From Hydrangea macrophylla (lineage: Eukaryota; Streptophyta; Magnoliopsida; Cornales; Hydrangeaceae), in the NCBI GenBank assembly GCA_033977485.1, contig CM066991.1, forward strand, positions 31,617,850-31,681,849: a DNA stretch of 64,000 bases, written 5' to 3'. Within the stretch, counting starts at the first letter, position 1. Each line of letters opens with the position of its first letter. The notes under the pieces were generated by a model. The model saw nothing but the letters and a program-made list of their open reading frames with translations, did not search any database and had not been told where the DNA came from. Made by a program: the position numbers and the translations under genes. Positions 1 to 9,539 of this stretch are shown here, piece after piece.

Positions 1-1847
1 GTCCGATTCCTTCTCTCCGCTACACCGTTCTGCTGAGGCGTACCAGGTGCAGTCAACTGTGACAGAATCCCATTCTGTACGAGGTGATCAATAAACTCAT
101 TAGAGAGGTACTCGCCACCTCGATCAGATCGAATGGCATTGATATGTGTGCCCAATTGCTTCTCCACTTCAGCCCTAAACTCTTTGAACTTTTCAAAGGC
201 TTCAGACTTGTGCTGCATTAGGTACACATATCCATACCTAGAGTGGTCATCGGTAAATGTTATGAAATACTCATAACCACTCCTTGCTCTAATATTTATT
301 GGTCCACACACATCAGTATGAACTAATTCCAACAATGCATTGGTCCTATTGCCCTTTGCAGGAAAGGGCCTTTTGGTCATCTTACCCTCCAAACAAGACT
401 CGCAGACTTCCATTGGTTCGAGAACCAAATCGTCTAAGACCCCTTCTTTGACTAGTCTGCCAATCCTATTCAGATTGATATGGTCAAGCCTCATATGCCA
501 AAGCCTTGTTGGATTAGTGGAAGGTTCCTTTCTTTTAGATGGTAAAGTTACCACTGAGTTATTAAGTTCCAAACAAGAATCTTTTGAAATATTGGGAGTA
601 ATCACATACAAACCATTTGATTTAACACCAGAACATATAAAAGAACTGCTTCTTTTAATGACAACTTCAGTTCCAAAATGAAAGGAATAACCATTATTCG
701 TTAAATTAGAAACTGAAATTAAATTACGTCTCATTAAAGGGACGTAAAGTACATCTGATAAAATCAAAACTTTATTGTCTGAAAATTCTAAAACTACGAC
801 TCCTATAGCAACCGCAGATACGGTTGCGCTAGAACCTAGAGTAAGCACGATCTCCCCATCACTGCATTTCCTGGTTGATCTGAACCCCTGCAATGAATTA
901 CAGATATGGTTAGTCGCACCAGAATCAATGCACCAAGTGTTTGAAGTATCCGTAATAAAACTTACTTCAATCACATGTGATTCAATCATACCTTGAACTC
1001 TTGTAGCTAAGAATTCTGGACAATTCCTCTTCCAGTGGCCCTTCTCACCGCATTGGAAACACTTTCCTTTGCCTTGGCCACCCACCTTCCCTTTGCCCTT
1101 ACCTTTTCCCTTAGATTTTGCAATCTTAGGGACCGTTCCAACATTTGAACCACCAGTGCCAGCCTTCTTCTTTCCTTTCTTACCTTTCGGTGTAGATCGG
1201 GAAGAAGAAGCGCTTTTCTCAACGTTTAAAACGCTGCCCCCAGGTTTGATCACCCCTTCTGCTGCCAGTAAAGAACTCATTAATTCGCTCATTGAAAAAT
1301 CCATTTGATTCATATTATAGTTAAGTTTGAATTGAGCGAATGATGGCGACAGCGAGTTGAGGATCATATCAACTTGGGTCTGTGCATCGATGTTGGCTCC
1401 CAAGGTCTCCAGTTCGTTTAAATAACCAATCATTTTTAAAACATGTTCTTTGACTGGAGTACCTTCCGACATCTTTGCACTCATTATCTTCTGCATGGCT
1501 ACCTGTCTGGCAGGCCTGCCATGCTCCCCAAACATCTTTTTCAGGGATGTGATAATGTCACTGGCAGAATCGTTCGATTGGAATTGGTGTTGTAACACAC
1601 CAGCCATTGAGGCCAGAATGTAACAACGGGCCATTCCATTCGACTTCTTCCATTTGTCGAACTCGCGTCTGGTAGCTGTCGAAGCATTTGCCGCGGGTTC
1701 TTCAGGGCTTGGGGTGGTGAGGACATATATGTGATCCTCCGCAGTTAAAACGATGTCAAGGTTACGTTTCCATTCAGTGTAGTTATTTCCAGTTAACTTG
1801 TTTTGAGTGAGTATGGTAGCAAGTGGACTAAATGCAGATCCAGACAT
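1..1847 (-). CDS. gag-pol: Copia gag-pol polyprotein (gag, protease, integrase), partial, frame open
   Basis: The ATG is at 1847, reading leftwards. The frame stays open for 615 codons plus two bases and leaves the window, consistent with no indel. Residues 1-250 are a copia Gag (UBN2 type) starting MSGSAFSPLATIL. A CCHC zinc knuckle (CFQCGEKGHWKRNC) lies near residues 262-275, after a Lys/Gly-rich stretch. The aspartic protease motif CIDSGATNH is near 305-313. The GAG-pre-integrase zinc region (LWHMRLDH, then CESC) is near 450-487. The integrase catalytic aspartates are visible in LVHTDVCGP (about 507) and IRSDRGGEY (about 571), followed by QQNGVAERRNR. One histidine context reads RLDH where RLGH is usual. 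The frame has no stop at its left end only because the window ends. A may still encode functional protein, but RT is out of view. Confidence 0.92.
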   Translation of the reverse strand, partial: MSGSAFSPLATILTQNKLTGNNYTEWKRNLDIVLTAEDHIYVLTTPSPEEPAANASTATRREFDKWKKSNGMARCYILASMAGVLQHQFQSNDSASDIITSLKKMFGEHGRPARQVAMQKIMSAKMSEGTPVKEHVLKMIGYLNELETLGANIDAQTQVDMILNSLSPSFAQFKLNYNMNQMDFSMSELMSSLLAAEGVIKPGGSVLNVEKSASSSRSTPKGKKGKKKAGTGGSNVGTVPKIAKSKGKGKGKGKVGGQGKGKCFQCGEKGHWKRNCPEFLATRVQGMIESHVIEVSFITDTSNTWCIDSGATNHICNSLQGFRSTRKCSDGEIVLTLGSSATVSAVAIGVVVLEFSDNKVLILSDVLYVPLMRRNLISVSNLTNNGYSFHFGTEVVIKRSSSFICSGVKSNGLYVITPNISKDSCLELNNSVVTLPSKRKEPSTNPTRLWHMRLDHINLNRIGRLVKEGVLDDLVLEPMEVCESCLEGKMTKRPFPAKGNRTNALLELVHTDVCGPINIRARSGYEYFITFTDDHSRYGYVYLMQHKSEAFEKFKEFRAEVEKQLGTHINAIRSDRGGEYLSNEFIDHLVQNGILSQLTAPGTPQQNGVAERRNR

Positions 1848-3530
1848 TATGATTACTGAAAATCAAACAAACAAAATAAATATGGATATCAGAATTGACA
1901 GTTTGAAATAAAAGAATCCTTAAAACTCTTATTTAAAAACAAATTCGCCGGAATATCGAAACGAAAGAATAAAGCCTCCGTGTGGTGGTCAATGTTCGAT
2001 CTTTCGATTTATCATGACTTATCCGCTATGCAACTCTTGCAAAATAGCCATGACTCCCGAACCTATTTGATCTCTATGTTTCTGAATAATGCCCCGTGTG
2101 GGATCCCTTATCCATAGCTTAGCTAGTGTGTACCATTAACTAGGATTCAATCACAACTGTCTCAAGTAGCGCCTCCGTGTGGTGGTCACCCTCTAACACG
2201 TCTGATTGATCCTATCCATAGGAAGTTCACATCTAGTAACCAATGAGCAATGTACCCTCCGTATGGAATGATCACCCCTAGCGAGGTGACACAGAATACA
2301 CTACTCATCTTACAATGAACCGTTAATGGAAGATCGTGGGTGTTATTTGATAAGACCCTCTCCCACTAGATTTAGTAAATTAAGGATTTTGCTTTTTAAA
2401 AATGTTTCCACACACTACCCATAAACATCCAATGTTTACTAATGTGTTGAAAAACGGTTTTTGAATTTTATTTTAGAAAACTTGTTTTAAGTGCATGCAA
2501 CAATGTATTATACGCCAATCACAAAACAAGCACATAAAACAAAAAACTAAAATGAAATATAGGCATTCAAACAATGCCTCTATCTCCCATGGCTCTATTT
2601 CCATAGAACCACCTTTTTGGTTTGGTCGCCTCCGGTTCCATCTTTATGGACAACGGCTCCTTGCTCCATCTTCATGGAATTTCTAATTCTATTACATTGG
2701 ACCTATGCTTCTTTTGAAGCTTACAATTTATCTAGAAAAAGGAAATAGCAAAAAAGAAATAAAAGGCTAGGGAAACCGGTGCGACTTTCCTTTTCGTAGG
2801 ATTGAAGCCGCAGCGCCCTTTACATACGCCTTAAAACCAAACCATTAATAAATTACAACATGCACCAATCTCAAACAATTTAAATATAAATATTTAAACG
2901 ACTTGGTGCCATGGGAGATAGCAACTAATTTTGCTGCAAAAGGGTTAGTCGTACACGCATCCACACATACATAACAAATATATGTAACTATTGGAACACT
3001 TAATTGATTCACACAGTATATAAACACTTTACATACTGAATTAGAACTTAAAACAGCATCTTACTTCTCTGTCACAGTTCGATCGATCGAAGACTGTTCG
3101 ATCGATCGAACCTTCGATCGATTGAACACTGTTCAATCGCTTGAACATTCTGTTTCACAGAATGATTTAAAATTTTACAGAAATAATTTAAGATTAAAGT
3201 ATAATTTGAAAAACCTTTACAACTGTGAACAGAACACCTGGACAGAGAATCTGTCTCGATCGATCGAACACTATTCGATCGATCGAACACCAGAAGGCTT
3301 CGATCGATCGAAACGAGTTCGATCGATTGAGAACAGAATGTTCGATCGATCGAAACAAGTTCGATCGATCGAACCCACCTTGCATCCTATGCAATCACAG
3401 TTTTGTATTCTGCTACGATAACACTGCAGAAACAGATCTGTGACGATGCAGTTTCGAAAACAGTTCTAAAATAAACATGCAAATCAAAACTAGGGTTCCA
3501 AAAACGCATCTATAGATCCAAACGAGCGTG
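1848..3530 (-). other. Long 5' leader of element A
   Basis: About 1.7 kb between the primer binding site and the gag ATG, unusually long for copia. No recognisable protein was found. It holds repeats of cctccgtgtggtggtca (near 1975 and 2171, with a weaker copy near 2262) and, close to the LTR, a cluster of TTCGATCGATCGAA palindromes. Short ORFs here are by-products of the repeats. Confidence 0.7.
3078..3373. repeat. Cluster of TTCGATCGATCGAA palindromes in the A leader
   Basis: About ten perfect or near-perfect copies of the 14-bp self-complementary motif TTCGATCGATCGAA, for example 3078-3091, 3097-3110 and 3360-3373, with irregular spacing and degenerate copies such as ttcaatcgcttgaa. The cluster lies downstream of the predicted transcription start, so it would be present in the genomic RNA. 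Confidence 0.93.
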
Positions 3531-3542
3531 GCTCTGATACCA
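3531..3542 (-). other. Primer binding site of A (tRNA-Met type)
   Basis: On the minus strand this reads TGGTATCAGAGC, the usual plant copia site complementary to the 3' end of initiator tRNA-Met. It lies two bases inside the LTR end at 3545. Confidence 0.93.
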
Positions 3543-3890
3543 ATTGAGGGAAAAAGTGGTTTAAAGTTAGAGTTTAAACGCGCAGCGAAAATAGGTTAAG
3601 TTATAAAACTTTTGATATTCCAAGATCTACTACTCGTCAATTCCATAGATGCGTACAAGGGGGTGCAAGAATTATACCTTAGTGTCTTGAACCCAATTCT
3701 GAAACTTTAACTTTCAGCAGCCTCCACTAGATGATCTTCACCCTTATGACTCCTGCGGATGCCTGCCGGAAAGACTAGGGTTGGTGGGAACCCTAATAGA
3801 GAGGATAGGAAGGTTTTGGGAAGACTATGATAGTTTCTGCAGCTTCTGCGTATAAAAACGACGATCACTTACTTCCAGAGCACAGCTGCC

Positions 3891-3900
3891 CTATTTATAG
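3891..3900 (-). promoter_or_regulatory. TATA box of the A LTR promoter
   Basis: Minus strand CTATAAATAG, followed by GGCAGCTGTGC. The start of transcription is expected about 30 bases on, near 3862, leaving a short R-U5 before the LTR end at 3545. The palindrome cluster begins 21 bp upstream. Confidence 0.75.
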
Positions 3901-3921
3901 ATTTCCAGAACCGACCTAGAC

Positions 3922-4031
3922 TTCGATCGATCGAAGTGACTTCGATCGATCGAACCTTCGATCGATCGAACCATTCTCGATCGATCGAACCTGCTGACTT
4001 CAATCGATCGAACAATCTTCGATCGATCGAA
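3922..4031. repeat. TTCGATCGATCGAA palindromes just upstream of the A TATA box
   Basis: Six copies, with starts near 3922, 3940, 3957, 3975, 3999 and 4018. Two have one base changed. Being in U3, upstream of the TATA box, they would act at DNA level in the promoter. Confidence 0.93.
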
Positions 4032-5040
4032 CCTGTCTTAACAGCTTCCTCAAGTGTCTTTCCAAGCATCCTAGCGGAGCTAAGAGTGGGACCTCCTAGG
4101 CTTTTTATTGTTGGCTCAGACCAGTTTGTTAATTACCATGACCAAACTCTTTGATCAGCAAACTAACTAACTGGTCAGTTAACGTTTATTCCACTATAAA
4201 ACGATAACTGAACTCCAACGCAAAAGAACATATCCGAAGCGATAACTAGACTTGTATGGTGTACTAATGTCCCTCTACCGTTAGCATTCGTAATCATATT
4301 CAGGTAGTCGGATAACTGTTACTGTCAACCTGAATCATGATTACTTCTTGTATTCCTTGAGTCCCATTCACTACTCATGATTACCAAACATGTTGATAAC
4401 TCTTATCAACAAGACTGCAGTACTCAGTAATCATCTTGGTGACATTCTCAAGGGAATGCTTACTCTGAATCAGAGGGTAGATTCTATCTTGACAATATAT
4501 GTTCACAACCCTATGGACATGACATACCCAAGATACCCAGGTGTTGATCTTCTATAGACCTCACTGATTGGTAAGTCAAAGCAACCATATCCATAGTCTG
4601 TGTTCATAATCATCTCAAGATTGAGAACACGTACCTTATACAAGTTATGAGTTCCTATTGACTGTTGACAGCCTTAAGCGTCAATAGGAAAGCTCAGGTC
4701 CGTCAATGCACTATAAGCACTAGCATATCAACTAAGAGCTACACTCTAGTGATTGAGATTAATCACTCCATCCAATGGTAGTTAATTATGCTACAGTGTA
4801 GACCTGATGAGGTATCCAGTCTCATCATCCACTGTGACATATTCTAAGTATCAAAGAATAGTAATTCGTATCTCACTTGTGTGTATCTCATACACACACG
4901 AATTGCTTACTATGATACTTAAGGATAAAACAATCATCTCATGAAAGAAACATACACAATGAAATGTAAAGCTGATATCCATATATTATAATGCTAATGT
5001 CTCATACATAAAGTAATGGTTTGAGGGCACAAACCCAACA

Positions 5041-7585
5041 GGCCGGACTATTCTCTGGTTCAATCGGTGGAGAGATGTTATCTTCCTAAAATTCTGCAGT
5101 GTTTTCGACTTCATAGGAGGTGCTCAAGCTCCCTTTTTGAACTTGTGCATCTTGTCTTTGGCTTGTTTTAGACCTTTGTTTATCCCCCTTTTTAATTGTA
5201 GGGTCATTCCTTGTCCATGCAATTGAGTCTGAGAATGTTGTGAGTTCTAGATTTTCTTGTGGAGTAACTATATTTTGAGAAGCGTAAGGAAAAACATTCT
5301 CGTCAAAAACAACATGGCGTGAAATGTAAACTCTATTGGTTAAAGGATCAAGGCATCGATAGCCCTTATGTATGGGGCTATACCCAAGAAAAACGCAAGG
5401 ATATGTCTTCTTTGCAAATTTACATTTCCCATAGTCTCTCAGGTACGGAAAACACCTGCATCCAAAGATTTTGAAGCTCCCATAGTATGGGTTATGCTTA
5501 AGTAATTTGAAAAAAGGTATTACCATGCTGAGGGCTGTGGATGGCATGCAATTTATTAAAAACACTGCTGTGAGAAAAGCATCTACCCAATATTTGGGAG
5601 GTAGACTTGCTTGAAATAGCAAGGTGAGCCCTGTTTCGACAATATGTCGGTGTTTCCTTTCGGCTACACCATTTTGTTCTGGAGTGTTTGGACAAGAAAA
5701 TTGATGGTGAATTCCGCAATGAGAGAGATGTTTTTCAAATTCGGTTCATATAAATTCGCCTCCACCATCACTTTGGAAAATTTTTCTTTCTTTCAAATTG
5801 ATTTTCAACCCTTTTTTGAAATTTGAGGAAATTTTCAAAGAAATCAGATTTTTTCTTTAAAGGAAAAAGCCATGTAAAAGGAGTACAATCATCCACAATC
5901 ACAGCATAATATTTAAATTGTTGACAAGATAAAACTGGGGTTGGACCCCATAAATCACAGTGCAATTTGTCTAACGGAAAACTTGAAATATTATTGGATA
6001 GAGTGAATGGGACTTTACAACTCTTCCCCATTTGGCAACTAATACAAACTGATTTTGGTTTTTCCCAACTAGAAACATCAATTAGTTTTTTTGAATGTAA
6101 AAACTTTAGAGATTTTAAATGAGGATGTCCCATTCTCTTGTGCCAAATGCTTTGAGATGTTTCTTTATTGAAGACTGCGAGAGCTTGGTGCTTTATTTCA
6201 TCTAAGGCATATAACCCTCCATTCTTGTGTCCTTTAGCAATTGTTTTGCCCTGCTGAGACTTAACAAAAAAGTTGTTAGCAGTAAACTCAATAGTGCAGG
6301 CATTATCATTTGCCAATTGTCCTACAGAAATGAGGTTCTTTTTAATGTGAGGAACAATTAAGACATTTTTAAGATTCAAGCTTCCATTTTCTATTTTTAT
6401 TTTTCCCTCACCAACATGGGAAATATTCAAGCTTTCACCATTCCCAACAAGGATAGTTTCACTGCCTCTATAGCGCATAGATTTTGAGAGTTTACCTGGG
6501 TCCTTTAGCATGTGTGTTGTTGCTCCAGAATCGGCGTATAGGTTCGGATCATCCTCAGTATTCAGTGTCATTGCAGCTAGTGCCTTTTGGAGATGATCTT
6601 CTGGTTGAAATGAATGGTCAAAGCGATTCCAGCATTCAATAGCAGTGTGGTTGAACTTTCCACAAATTTGGCACTTCACCGTGCTTTCTTTTTGCTGATG
6701 TTGCCTTTCATTTGTCCAGTTGGAGGTGTTTTCATTGGGGTTTTTTATTTTCTGGTTGTCATTTCCCTTTTGGTGGCTGGTGTATTGATGAGGATTGGAG
6801 CTATGCCTTGCTGCTGGGTTAAATCCTCTCCCCCTAGAGCTGAATCTACCTCCGCCGCGACCCCTTCCTCGTCCTCTTGAACCGACAAAGGTTTGGTCAT
6901 GGCGTGGCATGCTTCCTTGTTCCTCATTGTTGCTGTTTAACATCTGCTCATGCGCTTGCAAGGCTAATACAAACTGATGATAAGTAGGATAAGGTGGTTT
7001 ACTAAGCATGGCGGTTCGAAAATCCTGGTATTTGGAGCCAAGACCTCTAGCCAGTTGGAACACCTTCCTGGTCTCATCTATTGGTTTTTTGATCGCTGCA
7101 AGACTATCACAGAGGCTTTTGAACCTTTTTAGATATTCATCGAGTACAAGACTTCCCTTTGTTAAAGACATTAACGAGTCATTCAAAATCATTTCCTTTT
7201 CTACAGTAGTGGGAAGAATTTGTTCCTCGATGGATTTCCATACCTTGTGAGCCGATGTGATGTTTTCCAGGGAAATTAAAACCTCAGTTTCAATGTTTCT
7301 CAGTAGCCAAGCTGTTAGAAGACCATCGTTCTTTGCCCAGAGAATGTAATCGGGATTCGACTCCATCTGTCCATCATCCTTATTTATTTCCTTCGTTGGT
7401 TCGTTGCCTTCGACCAAATGGTGTGCCATGTCGATGCTCTGAATCAATGGCTCCATTTGTGATCGCCAAAGCAGGTAATTGTAGCTGTCAAGTTTCAGTG
7501 AGATAAGGCTTGAACATTGGTGAAGAACTGTGAGGGTGAGTTGTGGTTCAGAAGCCTTTGTTGTAACAAGAGCAGAATTGGCCAT
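5041..7585 (-). pseudogene. Copia gag-pol pseudogene of element B
   Basis: The start is ATG at 7585 (MANSALVTTK), 29 bases after the primer site. An upstream in-frame ATG at 7750 lies inside the LTR and is rejected. Gag is followed by a CCHC knuckle (CQICGKFNHTAIEC), protease (YADSGATTHM), integrase zinc region (WHKRMGHPH, CISC) and integrase core (LHCDLWGP). The frame is lost near 5768-5800 within integrase. The next frame has an in-frame TGA at 5746-5748 and continues through PEQNGVAERKH and KIFGCRCFPYLRDY, then meets a TAG at 5086-5088, with recognisable coding after it. The insertion of A cuts the frame at 5041. So there is one frameshift, two stops and a nested insertion: not functional. 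Confidence 0.92.
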
Positions 7586-7614
7586 GTGAATTGAAAATTT
7601 TTGATCTCTCGTGG

Positions 7615-7627
7615 AGCTCTGATACCA
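7615..7627 (-). other. Primer binding site of B (tRNA-Met type)
   Basis: Minus strand TGGTATCAGAGCT, two bases from the LTR end at 7630. Same primer type as A. Confidence 0.9.
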
Positions 7628-7629
7628 TA

Positions 7630-7929
7630 TGAAGTTTGACTCAAAAAAATGTAATTCACATTCCTTGTCTTTTTGAGATACAAAAGGAACAAATATATAT
7701 ATACACGAGAGATCTAGAATGTAAAGAAATAAAAGACCAATGGCCTCCAACGGTCAGAAGATTATTTAGGCAAATAATCTTAATAATCTAGGCAAGAAAT
7801 CTTGAACGGTCATGAGTTAATTCTGGAGCATATTGTAGAGCAAATCATTGACTAATCCCATGAGATATTGCTGCACCTTTTACAATATTAGTCATGATGA
7901 TGTTTGCCATTTTGGACTGATTTCTTTCA
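7630..7929 (-). repeat. 5' LTR of element B (about 300 bp)
   Basis: The inner edge (TG on plus at 7630) is fixed by the primer site. The outer edge at 7929 is inferred from the minus-strand start TGAAAGAAATCAG, which mirrors the TTCA end. A TATA-like run (TATATATATTTG on minus) lies near 7690-7706. With no second LTR in view the outer edge is tentative. Confidence 0.6.
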
Positions 7930-8263
7930 CCCTCACCTTCTCGTTAGTTGCATAATTCTATTTTTTTATTTTGCTAATTGTTTTTGATGTATTTGGTGGC
8001 CAAGTGTATGTTGATTCAATGGTCTGTTTCAACCACTTTCTCATATTTGCCTAGTTTTTTTTTTCCAAATTAACTCAAGTATACATGACTTGTGTTGGAA
8101 AAGGATAAGCGTTTTATTAAGTCTCACATGGACTTTCATGTAGTGAAAACGCAGTAGCAGAAATGCCAAACTATTTAAAACTAGCTTTTCCTTAGTGAAC
8201 TGGGTTCTCATGTTACCCAAACACCTCCCAAGTCATTGACCTCCTTCCTTTATCATCACCCTA
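7930..8263. other. Unassigned AT-rich spacer
   Basis: About 330 bases between the inferred B LTR and the E LTR. No coding, repeat or promoter structure was recognised. Confidence 0.5.
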
Positions 8264-9356
8264 TTTTCTCTATTTTTGTGTTCGAATGTTCTAGAATCAA
8301 AAGTGGTTTAAGAGTGTAAGACTAAATTTTCCTAACAATGCTAATACAAGTGATGCAAAAGGCTTAAAAAGAAACCTAACTTCTAATTGAGCGAAAGTAC
8401 TTGTGAGTAAGAGATTATCCTCGCCACAAGGTTCAATAGTAATGTTGAAGCACGCAATAACTAGTGCAGAATTTACTAAGCAGAGTAAATGAATCACACG
8501 AAACAATGAAGTTACCATGAGAAAGATAAAACTGTACTTAATGCTTGGGACTAAATAGCAAACTCTAAAGGCAGAACTAAACTAAGAACAAGAAATTGCT
8601 CCTAATCTATGAACTAGAAAAACAGAAACCTAAGCTATGAAAGCTGTGGATGCTGTTTCGAATATACTTTGATCGAGTGTTGATCGAGTGTGTAACGCGA
8701 AGTCTTTAACTTGAAGGTCACCATTCGTATTTATAGCGGCCTAGGTGAAGAGATAAGTAATTACTACCCTATTTGGGATAAGGAATTAGGTATACCATAA
8801 TCAAGATTAATCACAATCATCTACCAAATTGGAACATTGATAAGATAACATTGGTCGTACCCCTAAAATCATGAGGACCGAGTGTAGATAATCAGGGATA
8901 TGATAGATACAAAAAGTTGGAAACAATCCCATACATTGCTGATTCTTCAAACAAATGCTTATGTCTTAGACCGAATGGATTTTCCACGTCAGACTGGAGC
9001 GCCATTACCACTAGCACCACCTCAGATAGATCTACAAAAGCCTCATTTCAATCGGTTTAATCACATCCTTGATGGTGTGCTAGTATGATGCAATAAGTTT
9101 TCATCCAATACCTTAGCATTTTCTTCTCCTATCAAAACCTGTCAGTCCAAATGCCATCATGCTCAATCGGTCCAAACTTTTCAAAATATCCTTCGAACCC
9201 ACCATAACTTCTCTTAGACCAAAGTTTTCTCCCACTTGCAACTCTTCCACCACCAACAGCCCAGTCCATCATAGTCTGAAGATCTGTAAACCCTAGGACT
9301 CAGTTCAACTCTCATATCTTCAGGCTATCCAAAATCTAACCGTTTTTAGGTGCTCA
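8264..9356 (-). repeat. 3' LTR of element E (about 1.1 kb)
   Basis: The minus-strand start TGAGCACC at 9356 is preceded by a polypurine tract. The other end, near 8264, is set by where similarity to the right-hand copy at 37876 begins (tttctctat...). A TATA box (minus GCTATAAATACG) lies at about 8728-8740. A direct repeat of gatcgagtgt occurs near 8670-8690. Confidence 0.7.
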
Positions 9357-9357
9357 T

Positions 9358-9374
9358 AATGCCCCCCAAAGCAT
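9358..9374 (-). other. Polypurine tract of element E
   Basis: Minus strand TTTGGGGGGCATTA directly before the LTR start TGAGCACC. Placement and composition fit a plus-strand primer for reverse transcription. Confidence 0.7.
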
Positions 9375-9483
9375 CGCATTAGAGGATAAAGATGACAAAG
9401 ATGTGATGTTTTGAATTTTAAATTAGCAACGTGTCACCTCCAAATCACCACTCACCAATCGATGCCTTGAAACCCTCATCGTT

Positions 9484-9497
9484 GCCTATAAAAGGGC
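9484..9497 (+). promoter_or_regulatory. TATA box of the antisense PMD gene in E
   Basis: gcctataaaagggc on the plus strand. The next bases read as a pyrimidine-rich 5' untranslated region (tcactctctgcaaatctcc...). This gives the antisense gene its own promoter, 130 bp inside the element from the 3' LTR. Confidence 0.65.
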
Positions 9498-9539
9498 AAG
9501 TCAACAATTAGCTTTCCTTACACACCTAAACTTTCACTC

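Larger units (their letters stand above)
1..5040 (-). mobile_element. Element A: Ty1/copia LTR retrotransposon, 5' part
   Basis: On the minus strand the order is LTR (5040 to 3545), tRNA-Met-type primer binding site, long leader, then gag-protease-integrase, which runs off the left edge of the window. The domain order protease then integrase ahead of RT is that of Ty1/copia. The right end, TGTTGGG..., abuts copia element B in the middle of B's pol, so A is nested in B. The first five flanking bases are ggccg; the matching duplication lies outside the window. RT, RNase H and the 3' LTR are not in view. Confidence 0.93.
3545..5040 (-). repeat. 5' LTR of element A (1,496 bp)
   Basis: On the minus strand it runs from TGTTGGGTTTGTG at 5040 to ...CCCTCA at 3545, with TG/CA ends and the primer site next to its 3' end. 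U3 is about 1.1 kb. A TATA box and six palindromes mark the core promoter. The partner LTR is outside the window, so age cannot be estimated. Confidence 0.88.
5041..7929 (-). mobile_element. Element B: Ale/Retrofit-like Ty1/copia element, interrupted by A
   Basis: Minus strand: LTR (7929 to 7630), tRNA-Met primer site, gag-protease-integrase, then an abrupt end where the LTR of A begins at 5040. The rest of B should resume to the left of A, outside the window. The Gag signature LLWRSQMEPLI resembles the Ale/Retrofit (RE1-like) group of plant copia elements; that lineage assignment is from memory of the family. Confidence 0.88.

Noticed and set aside
3078..3373. CRISPR-like array of short palindromic repeats
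   Set aside because: Spacing is irregular, copies are degenerate, there are no cas genes, and the setting is a plant copia leader.
3072..4154. Overlapping short ORFs on both strands with FDRS/RSIE-type repeats (also near 40711-40902, 45741-45965 and 46211-46402)
   Set aside because: They are translations of the self-complementary GATCGATC palindromes, which are open in many frames. There is no independent evidence of coding.
7586..7750. Upstream start at 7750 for the B polyprotein
   Set aside because: It lies within the LTR and primer binding site. The ATG at 7585 after the primer site is the gag start.
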